From a virus: a stretch of 29,002 nt of DNA. Each line of letters starts with the position of its first letter. The stretch's first letter is position 1. The position numbers were made by a program, and so were the translations under genes. The notes under the pieces were generated by a model. The model did no database searches and was not told the origin of the DNA. It worked only from the letters and a program-made list of their open reading frames with translations. The stretch spans positions 1-29,002 of IMG/VR virus record IMGVR_UViG_3300025286_000098; one strand, written 5' to 3'. Positions 11,648 through 17,757 of the stretch are shown one piece after another.

Positions 11648-12396
11648 TGCAAATGGGAAGCATAGCAGCAAAGCAGCACCTGCATCGAAGCGACCCAACA
11701 GAAGAAACCGAGATCGCTTGCCAGAACATCCTCGTGCATGGAGGTGTAGGCGCAGGTAAAACGTGGAGCGCTCGAACACTCGAGCCATACGCTCCTATCC
11801 TGTTCTTCAACTTTGACCGTAGGCGACTCACAACCTTCCAAGGGCTACCAAAGGGGTCTGTAACAGAGCTTCAATTCGGAAATTCTCTGGATGACCCTAA
11901 TGCCTTCAGTGCAGCTGATGCAGCACTATCTGACGCAGCTAAGGAAGAATGGGGTTGTGTAGTAGTAGACACCCTGACCACCCTTGCTACCGCTGCGATG
12001 TCCTCTGTCCTAGCAATTGCTGGACGCGAAGGACAAACCCCACAGCAGAACGATTACCTGCCTCAGATGAACCGGATAGAGCACTTTCTCTTTGGAGTAA
12101 CAGCTCTACCCCTCGTAAAACACTTCCGTATAGTAACTGCTCATGACGAGCTGTCCAAGGACGAAATAACAGGAGGATTCGTCCAGAGCATAGCAGTAAC
12201 AGGCAAGTTATCCACAAGGGTCTTCCGCTTCTTTGATGAAGTCTACTTCGCAGTTCGAGAGGGCGAAGGAGAGAAGGCTACTTGGAAATGGGTAACTCGC
12301 CAGAACCGATCTACCATAGCTCGAACCCAAATCCTCGGACTTCCCGAGAAGATAGACCAAGACTACACACTGCTAAAGGAGAAACATAATGGCTGA
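11647..12396 (+). CDS. Sak4-like RecA-fold ATPase (AAA_24), recombination
   Basis: The 249-residue protein has Walker A GGVGAGKT at 32-39, a Walker B CVVVD ending in Asp108, and an IVTAHDEL segment that fits the family's sensor strand. This is the pattern of phage Sak4-type ATPases: a minimal RecA core with no N- or C-terminal extension, used in single-strand annealing recombination with a partner single-strand binding protein. The partner is probably the next gene, whose start lies within this gene's last codons (8-nt overlap). The Cas4-like nuclease at 13696 would complete a nuclease, annealing and binding set. The ATG overlaps the preceding TGA and has AAGGAG upstream. Confidence 0.85.
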   Translation: MQMGSIAAKQHLHRSDPTEETEIACQNILVHGGVGAGKTWSARTLEPYAPILFFNFDRRRLTTFQGLPKGSVTELQFGNSLDDPNAFSAADAALSDAAKEEWGCVVVDTLTTLATAAMSSVLAIAGREGQTPQQNDYLPQMNRIEHFLFGVTALPLVKHFRIVTAHDELSKDEITGGFVQSIAVTGKLSTRVFRFFDEVYFAVREGEGEKATWKWVTRQNRSTIARTQILGLPEKIDQDYTLLKEKHNG

Positions 12397-12841
12397 CGGA
12401 ACATTAAATCTAAACATCGGCTCCTTCGACGAAGGAATGAAGCAGACTGAAAATCCTTCCCTCCCCACCGGACGTTACCACCTCCGGATTAAATCTTGGA
12501 AGCTCAAAGACGCCAAATCCTCTGGAGCCCAAATGATCCAGTGGACGCTTGAAGTGGTTGGCCCTCATGGAGACCAATGGGAAGAGTGGAATGAAGAGCT
12601 TGAAGGCACTGTCTCCTGGAATAACACCATGATCGAGGGAGAGGGAATTGGGTTCTTCTGGAGCTTCATCGGCTCGCTTCGCCAGCCCAACATCGAGGTG
12701 AACTTCGAGGGAGAGACCCTTACTACCGAGTGGCTTAACTCTCTCGTTGGTCTCGAGATGGTAGCAGATGTAACCTTGAGCTCCTACCAAGGACGTCCAA
12801 GCAATAATTTCGAGCGGTTCATCAGCTTGAACCCCGTATAA
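12389..12841 (+). CDS. DUF669-like single-strand DNA-binding partner
   Basis: The 150 residues are beta-rich, with the opening expected of DUF669 proteins (a short acidic start, then LPTGRYHLRIKSWKLKDAKS about 26-45) and WTLEVVGPHG and VADVTLSSYQGRPSNNF later. The family commonly lies beside Sak4 ATPases and is thought to act as a phage single-strand DNA-binding protein. The 8-nt overlap with Sak4 and the AAGGAG 8 nt ahead of the start support joint expression. An alternative is another OB-fold accessory protein. Confidence 0.75.
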   Translation: MADGTLNLNIGSFDEGMKQTENPSLPTGRYHLRIKSWKLKDAKSSGAQMIQWTLEVVGPHGDQWEEWNEELEGTVSWNNTMIEGEGIGFFWSFIGSLRQPNIEVNFEGETLTTEWLNSLVGLEMVADVTLSSYQGRPSNNFERFISLNPV

Positions 12842-12857
12842 GAAGCCTAGCAACCCT

Positions 12858-12924
12858 CCTAGGGATAGAAGATAGTTCACTGGATTGGGGGAGATCCAGA
12901 CCCAAGAGCGCTTCTATCCCTAGG
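12858..12924 (+). other. Long-stem RNA hairpin with inner hairpin
   Basis: A perfect 14-bp stem (CCTAGGGATAGAAG at 12858-12871 with 12911-12924) encloses an inner CTGGAT/ATCCAG stem (12880-12885 with 12894-12899). No T-run follows. It lies between the DUF669-like gene and dyad copy E. RNase III processing, mRNA end protection or an unknown noncoding RNA are options. Confidence 0.65.
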
Positions 12925-12945
12925 TCTATTATATACTTCTAAGAT

Positions 12946-12966
12946 AAACTTCGGAAACCGAAATTT
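12946..12966. repeat. 21-bp dyad element, copy E
   Basis: Left arm AAACTTCGG, centre AAA, right arm CCGAAATTT. It ends 8 nt before the start codon at 12975, so a bound protein, or the matching RNA hairpin, would affect that gene directly. Confidence 0.75.
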
Positions 12967-12974
12967 AAAAACCT

Positions 12975-13196
12975 ATGTCTAATCCTATCCAATGCATCTA
13001 TTGCCTACAACCCAAACCAGCTAACCCCTGTAAGGAATGCTCCGCTCTATTCCCTACCGCAACACACATCCGTTGCCGAGGATGTGGAGCATCCATTAAA
13101 ATCAATGAGGAAGTTCTCAAGGGTAGCCCACTTAACTGTGGATCTTGCTCCCTTGCCTCTTGGCTAATCATCACGAAGGGAGGTGAACCTAGATGA
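12975..13196 (+). CDS. Small zinc-ribbon protein with four Cys pairs
   Basis: The 73 residues carry CIYC, a CKEC pair, CRGC and CGSC, enough for two zinc sites. The ATG at 12975 follows dyad copy E and has no Shine-Dalgarno, so translation may depend on the upstream message or start leaderless. The end overlaps the next ATG by 4 nt. The Cys clusters are clear but the family is not; a double zinc ribbon in transcription or recombination is possible. Confidence 0.65.
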   Translation: MSNPIQCIYCLQPKPANPCKECSALFPTATHIRCRGCGASIKINEEVLKGSPLNCGSCSLASWLIITKGGEPR

Positions 13197-13501
13197 CTAA
13201 GCAATATCATGTAGACCTAGACATGATAACTGCTACTCGCCTTGAGGTCCTCAGATCCGAGAGCGGATATGGCCATGGCTTCATTTCCGCTTTCCTTCGT
13301 CGAGCCATAAGAAACCAAATCATGCTGGAGGAGAAACATGGTGGAGCAGTGGTTGACCCAACCGTATCTGCCAGCTTCAAGAAAGACGTTCGAGGAGCTA
13401 GTGGAGATCTGCCACCTAGCGAAGAAGAAACAAAACAAGCCGAAGCCAAAGACCTCGCGGAAAGGTGGATCGAGGAAAGTTATAAAGATAGTAACCCCTG
13501 A
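13193..13501 (+). CDS. Small protein, possibly ribbon-helix-helix
   Basis: The 102 residues open with a strand and two helices (YHVDLDMITATRLEVLRSE, then FISAFLRRAIRNQIM) that could form a ribbon-helix-helix DNA-binding fold; the second half is acidic and probably disordered. GGGAGGTG lies 6-8 nt ahead of the ATG, and the start overlaps the zinc protein's stop. Its last 164 nt overlap the next gene in another frame, and both frames read as natural protein. Confidence 0.65.
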   Translation: MTKQYHVDLDMITATRLEVLRSESGYGHGFISAFLRRAIRNQIMLEEKHGGAVVDPTVSASFKKDVRGASGDLPPSEEETKQAEAKDLAERWIEESYKDSNP

Positions 13502-13703
13502 GGAGCAGATCGAGGCTCTAGAAGGGCTAGTTCCTATGATTAGGAAGGCTAATCCAAGGAGTAGGAATTCCCTTCTAAAGTCCCTCGGGATGGTGGGTAT
13601 GACAGCTGAGGAAGCAGCACGGAAGCTCGAAGACACCATAGTAGATATGAAGAAGAAGATAGTCCGAGCACACATGGAAAAAGGAGGATCAAAGAATGCC
13701 TAG
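13338..13703 (+). CDS. Basic hypothetical protein overlapping the previous gene
   Basis: The ATG at 13338 has an excellent GGAGGAGA ribosome site inside the previous gene, so the 164-nt overlap seems real. The 121-residue product has a Lys/Pro-rich linker (KKKQNKPKPKTSRKGG, about 29-44) and helical C-terminal segments (EEQIEALEGLVPMIRK; EEAARKLEDTIVDMKKKI). The basic linker suggests DNA contact. It overlaps the nuclease gene by 8 nt. No family is recognised. Confidence 0.65.
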   Translation: MVEQWLTQPYLPASRKTFEELVEICHLAKKKQNKPKPKTSRKGGSRKVIKIVTPEEQIEALEGLVPMIRKANPRSRNSLLKSLGMVGMTAEEAARKLEDTIVDMKKKIVRAHMEKGGSKNA

Positions 13704-14736
13704 ATACCCTGAGAAATATGACAACACAGCAATAGCTACATTCAAACGCTGCCCACGCGAGGGTCACTACCGGATAGACCGAGCGTTAAACCCTCGGGGC
13801 CGAAAGTCCTCTGCCCTAATGTTCGGAGGCATCGTCCATACAGCCCTAGACACCCTCTACCAAACAGAGGACATCGAGGCCGCTTGTAAAACCCTTCTCG
13901 AGGCCTTCCACGCTGATCCCTACGAGGATGTCAAACGTTCTCCTATGGTCGGTGCAGAGATGCTAGCAGTATATGATCGGCATTGGAAGGGTAGAAGGGC
14001 TGAATGGGACTTACTTGCCATCGAGCAATACTTCGAGTATCCTATATATGGAGAGACTGATATCATCTGTGACACCTGTGGGGAGCTTCCCCCAGACATG
14101 TCTCACCGTCATGGAGGAAAGTGTCACTGGCTCTGTGAAGGCTCCTACGTCTATCGAGTAGTCTACTGTGGACTCGTAGACAAGGTAGTCCAGAACAAGA
14201 AGACAGGCGAAGTCTTCGGTATTGACCATAAGACAACTAGCTATCTTAACGGATCATACCTGCAAGCAATGAAGCTCTCTTCCCAATTCATGGGATATTA
14301 CTATTGGCTAAAGGCATGGAGCCCCTGGAAAGAGAACGTCTCCAACACATTCATAGCAGACTTTCTACTCACAGCGAAAAAGTCCCAATATGCAGAAGCT
14401 CCCAACACACCCCTTCGTCGAGAAACCATCCACGCCACCCCTGAGATCCTAGAAGAATGGGTCTCCGATACCCAGCATTGGATAGAGGTAATCCAATCCT
14501 TCCGAGCAGAGAGTGGTTACACCTATGGAGCCTACGAGGAAGACCCTAGCCCCACCATCCTCGAAATCCTTCCTCCGAAGAACCCAGACTCATGCTCCAG
14601 GTTTAACTCTCTCTGTTCGTTCTATGACCTATGTTCCCACCCACCATCCATGCGGGAAACCCATGTAAACATGCTCTACGACATCGAGCGTTGGAATCCC
14701 AAGACCGAAGCAGAGGAACGTAAAGCCTCTGCATAG
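13696..14736 (+). CDS. Cas4/RecB-like PD-(D/E)XK nuclease with iron-sulfur cluster
   Basis: The 346-residue protein has the marks of Cas4/AddB-type exonucleases: His48 in GGIVHTALD (motif I), Asp162 in CGLVDKV, Asp177-x-Lys179 in IDHKTTS, and the Q-x3-Y motif at Gln197/Tyr201. Cys19 with Cys300, Cys307 and Cys313 fit a 4Fe-4S cluster of the Cas4/AddB type. An extra Cys/His-rich insertion (Cys125, Cys128, His137, His139, Cys143, Cys147) lies between motif I and the catalytic core and could bind zinc. No cas1 or CRISPR array is present, so this is probably the phage recombination exonuclease that resects ends for Sak4 and DUF669. It overlaps the previous gene by 8 nt. Confidence 0.9.
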   Translation: MPRYPEKYDNTAIATFKRCPREGHYRIDRALNPRGRKSSALMFGGIVHTALDTLYQTEDIEAACKTLLEAFHADPYEDVKRSPMVGAEMLAVYDRHWKGRRAEWDLLAIEQYFEYPIYGETDIICDTCGELPPDMSHRHGGKCHWLCEGSYVYRVVYCGLVDKVVQNKKTGEVFGIDHKTTSYLNGSYLQAMKLSSQFMGYYYWLKAWSPWKENVSNTFIADFLLTAKKSQYAEAPNTPLRRETIHATPEILEEWVSDTQHWIEVIQSFRAESGYTYGAYEEDPSPTILEILPPKNPDSCSRFNSLCSFYDLCSHPPSMRETHVNMLYDIERWNPKTEAEERKASA

Positions 14737-14741
14737 CTTCC

Positions 14742-14825
14742 GGGGGAGGGTTGATCGGTAGATGCGGGGAGTGATGGGAGTCACCCTTAGACCATCTACA
14801 TCCTAGATCGAACAAACCCTCCCCC
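14742..14825 (+). promoter_or_regulatory. Multi-stem leader RNA before the gene at 14838
   Basis: An 11-bp closing stem (GGGGGAGGGTT at 14742-14752 with 14815-14825) encloses GATC/GATC (14753-14756 with 14806-14809) and GTAGATG/CATCTAC (14758-14764 with 14793-14799), with a further small hairpin inside. The right arm ends 2 nt before AAGGAG, the ribosome site of the next gene, so folding may expose or limit it. Confidence 0.6.
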
Positions 14826-14837
14826 CAAGGAGACTTC

Positions 14838-15194
14838 ATGGCTAAGAAACTATCCTACAGCCAAATCAAGAAAATAAAGAGGGATCTAAATGGAAATTCT
14901 GCTATTCCAGGTCCTGATCCTATTCCTCGGAAATATAGCTCGGAGGATCTTTTCATCTCGGAGGGAAAGAAGAAAGAGAGACGCGATGAGACAGCTCGAC
15001 ATCAAGGAAGGGTTGATCTCATCTGCGGACTCCTCGGACAAAAACCTCCGAGGGTGGAAATGATGTGGAATTGGGATGAGCCCGAAATGCGTAAGCTGTG
15101 GTATCCATTCGAGCCTTGCTTCTACTTTGGAGAAATAATCCATGAACGAGATAAATACAAAAACAAAAGAAGATATATCCAGACTAATCGCTAG
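14838..15194 (+). CDS. Basic hypothetical protein
   Basis: The 118-residue product is very basic, with a Lys-rich N-terminus (KKLSYSQIKKIKRDL), a charged helix and a Trp/Pro/Phe-rich middle (MMWNWDEPEMRKLWYPFEPCFYFGE). The ATG has AAGGAG 6 nt upstream, directly after the structured leader. It overlaps the HU-like gene by 53 nt in another frame. No domain is recognised; nucleic-acid binding would fit the charge. Confidence 0.65.
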   Translation: MAKKLSYSQIKKIKRDLNGNSAIPGPDPIPRKYSSEDLFISEGKKKERRDETARHQGRVDLICGLLGQKPPRVEMMWNWDEPEMRKLWYPFEPCFYFGEIIHERDKYKNKRRYIQTNR

Positions 15195-15477
15195 CATCCT
15201 ATCCAAACCCTTCGAGGAGGTAGAAGCTGTAGTCGAAGGAACCTTCGCAGTAATGCAATCCCTCCTTGTCCAGGGAGACCGGATAGAAATTCGAGGCTTC
15301 GCAAGCCTAAACCACTACCTCAAGCCTGGACAGAAGTATCGAGACATAGACTCTAAGGAAATGAGATCTACCCCACCAAGGCTAGGCCTCAAATTCAAAC
15401 CCTCGAAGAAACTAGAAGGAGACTACCAAACCTATGCCCCAACCACCCGTAGACTCAATTCAGCTAAGTCTGTCTGA
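15142..15477 (+). CDS. HU/IHF-like DNA-bending protein
   Basis: The 111 residues follow the HU/IHF plan: two N-terminal helices (KEDISRLIASILSKPFEEVEAVVEGTF), then GDRIEIRGFASL (about 45-56), an arm region, and a C-terminal FKPSKKLE matching the usual FKPGK-L ending. It lacks the usual NPKTG arm tip, so the DNA-intercalating Pro may be changed. Such proteins bend DNA in replication and packaging. It overlaps genes on both sides (53 and 44 nt). Confidence 0.8.
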   Translation: MNEINTKTKEDISRLIASILSKPFEEVEAVVEGTFAVMQSLLVQGDRIEIRGFASLNHYLKPGQKYRDIDSKEMRSTPPRLGLKFKPSKKLEGDYQTYAPTTRRLNSAKSV

Positions 15478-16888
15478 GATAATAATAGACAAGGACAGGC
15501 AAAGAAAGACCTTTGATAAGAATAAGTTAGAAGAACTAGCTACATCCATATCCAACCGAGGACTCATCAACCCACTTACAGTGAGGCTAGACGATGAAGA
15601 ACAATATCATCTCGTTGCAGGGGAGAGACGCTACCGAGCAATCCTCATGCGTGAAGGCCCAGACACCCTCGTACCTTGTAGACTATTCACCGATCTTACA
15701 AGGTACGAGCAAAAGGCAATTGAACTGGAAGAGAATCTTAGACGAAGTGACCTTAGCCCAACAGAGGAAGCTGAAGCACTCGCTGAACTTCACCGAACTC
15801 AAGTCGAACTTAGTGGGGGAGAGAAAACATCTGGAAAGCACGATCAGGGCGATAGCTGGGGAGTTGGAGATACTGCCTCGCTTATCGGTAAGGCGATTTC
15901 GACTACGTCTGCTGATTTGGAACTTGGGCAGACACTTGCTATTCTTAAAGAGTCTAATCCAGAAGTGTATGATCATGTCACTGAAGGAGGAGATGCAAAG
16001 TCTAAATCAGCTATTAAACGGAAGATCGATAGACTCATCTCCGGAGCAGCTCGGACTACCTCGGCCAAGGAAGCACTAGAAGCCAATCCTAACCTAGGAG
16101 CTATTATTGAAAACGTATCTTGCATCGAGGGTCTCAAGGCTCTCCCAGACGATTCTATTGACCTTATTATCACTGACCCTCCGTGGGGTGTCTTGGATGA
16201 GTCGAGTCTTCGCGAAGGGCTTGCACGTCACGGACAACGCGAGGGAGTATCTTGGGACGAGGATAGTGCAAACGCGCTCGAGCTCTGGCAAAGCATCTGC
16301 GGAGATTTGTTTCGTGTGCTTAAACCCAATTCCCACCTCTACTGCTTCATCAACGCAGTGCCACGAGATTTCTTGCACGCTGAGAAAATGCCATGCTTCA
16401 CAACCTTCGCACAAGCAATGGTAAAGGTGGGCTTCCTCGTCCGACCAGCCCCGATAGTTTGGGTCAAAGACATCGCCTTTGGACACGTCCCAGACCCATA
16501 CCAGCAATATCCTATGTGTACAGAGAGCATCATCTTCGCTCGCAAGGGGTCTCGCCCATTCAATACAGCTCCCCAGCATGACTACTTTATAAACGGGGTT
16601 GTGAACGAAGACAGGATCCACCTTGCAGAAAAACCTGTAGATCTTATCCAGAAGCTAGTAAGTATTTCTGGAGTGAAAGAGGGAAGGTTCTTAGACCCAT
16701 TCTCTGGATCTGGAGCCTTACTCCTCGCAGCAGCAACACATAAGAACTATCCTATGCAGATAAAAGGTTTCGAGCTGAGTGAGAAACATCACAGGGAAAG
16801 TCTAGAACGTATAGAAAAGAGGTTACAAAATGCGAAAGACTTCGGGAATGATCTCCCAGCAGTTAAACAGCTTGAAGGGAGCGAGTGA
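15434..16888 (+). CDS. ParB-like domain fused to beta-class DNA methyltransferase
   Basis: Of 484 residues the first 115 or so form a ParB/Srx-type domain with GLINPLTV (43-50) and GERRYRA (63-69), the CTP/nucleotide-binding signature of ParB N-domains. After a helical linker, the C-terminal half is an adenine- or cytosine-N4-type methyltransferase: catalytic DPPW at 248-251 and, later, the AdoMet site DPFSGSG at 421-427. The order catalytic motif first, AdoMet motif second, is that of the beta class (as in CcrM). No partner restriction enzyme is present, so the likely role is self-modification against host restriction, or control of phage promoters. The start overlaps the HU-like gene by 44 nt. 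Confidence 0.9.
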   Translation: MPQPPVDSIQLSLSEIIIDKDRQRKTFDKNKLEELATSISNRGLINPLTVRLDDEEQYHLVAGERRYRAILMREGPDTLVPCRLFTDLTRYEQKAIELEENLRRSDLSPTEEAEALAELHRTQVELSGGEKTSGKHDQGDSWGVGDTASLIGKAISTTSADLELGQTLAILKESNPEVYDHVTEGGDAKSKSAIKRKIDRLISGAARTTSAKEALEANPNLGAIIENVSCIEGLKALPDDSIDLIITDPPWGVLDESSLREGLARHGQREGVSWDEDSANALELWQSICGDLFRVLKPNSHLYCFINAVPRDFLHAEKMPCFTTFAQAMVKVGFLVRPAPIVWVKDIAFGHVPDPYQQYPMCTESIIFARKGSRPFNTAPQHDYFINGVVNEDRIHLAEKPVDLIQKLVSISGVKEGRFLDPFSGSGALLLAAATHKNYPMQIKGFELSEKHHRESLERIEKRLQNAKDFGNDLPAVKQLEGSE

Positions 16889-17181
16889 TGAGCCTATTCC
16901 TAGCTTGGTTACTCTACTCCTTCATAGGATCTATCTTATCTTATTACTTCATGTATACATGGGGATGGGGAGATGCAGGACATAACGAGCCGACCCTTTT
17001 TTGGGGAGACCCCTCAGACACTTGGCATATAAGACGTAGAATCTGCTTCTACATCATAGCAATTTGGTCATGCACATTCAACCCAATTGGGCTATTGCTT
17101 CTAGCAATCTATGGAAGACGTATCTTCCAATATGGGGTCTTCCAAGCGAGTCCAAGAACCTATACTAGATGGTATAAGTAA
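16888..17181 (+). CDS. Small membrane protein, two transmembrane segments
   Basis: The ATG at 16888 overlaps the previous TGA and follows GGGAG; a GTG at 16885 is an alternative. The 97 residues have a hydrophobic segment at the N-terminus (about 1-24) and another at about 50-75 (FYIIAIWSC to LLLLAIYG), with a Trp/Gly/Asp-rich loop between and a basic tail. Two-segment inner-membrane topology is likely. No family is recognised; superinfection exclusion or membrane tethering are guesses from location only. Confidence 0.7.
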   Translation: MSLFLAWLLYSFIGSILSYYFMYTWGWGDAGHNEPTLFWGDPSDTWHIRRRICFYIIAIWSCTFNPIGLLLLAIYGRRIFQYGVFQASPRTYTRWYK

Positions 17182-17223
17182 CCTAACTCCCCAAGTCAAA
17201 CCCAGAAAGTGAGGTGATACCAG

Positions 17224-17559
17224 ATGCCACAGACAGTTCTAACAATGCAGGATGAAGAAGGACGTCCGATGTATGAAGATGTCCTTAACTCTGATGATGA
17301 GCCTACAGGAATTAAAAAGCCTGTAACCGCTCCTCATGCAGAGGAACCTACAATCGCTACACAGACCGTTCTCAACCCTTGGTCAGACGGAGAGAAACCC
17401 AACGATATCCGTTCCGAGATTGAGAGGGCAGATGCAGCAACGAAGGAAGCAAAGGATAAAGCTGAAGCTGTAGCTAAACTCCAAGCATCCTTCGCGAAGG
17501 AGCATGACCCAGCAGAGGCTGCTAGCAAGCCTAAAGCCAAGGCGAAAGCTAAGGCATAA
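17224..17559 (+). CDS. Acidic then Lys/Ala-rich hypothetical protein
   Basis: The 111 residues begin with an acidic, Pro/Thr-rich region and pass into a helical Ala/Lys/Glu coiled-coil stretch (ERADAATKEAKDKAEAVAKL) and a low-complexity tail of alternating Lys and Ala. GAGGTG lies 8 nt ahead of the ATG. The low-complexity basic tail suggests non-specific nucleic-acid binding or a protein tether. No family is recognised. Confidence 0.65.
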   Translation: MPQTVLTMQDEEGRPMYEDVLNSDDEPTGIKKPVTAPHAEEPTIATQTVLNPWSDGEKPNDIRSEIERADAATKEAKDKAEAVAKLQASFAKEHDPAEAASKPKAKAKAKA

Positions 17560-17562
17560 CCA

Positions 17563-17757
17563 GTGGAGGATCAGTCCATTCTTTTACAGCGTTTACCCAA
17601 GAGAAGAATAAGTATAAAGCTAGATTGGGATGAAGCCCAAATATTTCTTCTCTACATCCAAGCAACAAGAGAAAAGATTTACCCTCTTACCAGAAAGCTA
17701 ACCAACCAACTTATAAAAGATATAAGAGGCAAGTATGCCAGAGTTCGAACCAAGTGA
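17563..17757 (+). CDS. Small basic hypothetical protein
   Basis: The frame begins at a GTG 3 nt after the previous TAA; no clear ribosome site is seen, so coupling is likely. The 64-residue product is basic and helical (DEAQIFLLYIQATREKIYPLTRKLTNQLIKDIRGK). It overlaps the polymerase start by 23 nt. The gene fills the gap between two firm genes and has natural composition, but the start remains uncertain. Confidence 0.5.
   Translation: MEDQSILLQRLPKRRISIKLDWDEAQIFLLYIQATREKIYPLTRKLTNQLIKDIRGKYARVRTK

Noticed and set aside
13696-14736. CRISPR adaptation function for the Cas4-like protein
   Set aside because: No cas1, cas2 or repeat-spacer array is present and it lies in a phage recombination operon.
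16094-16621. Minus-strand frame of 175 codons inside the methyltransferase
   Set aside because: It is opposite conserved methyltransferase motifs and has no ribosome site or recognisable domain.
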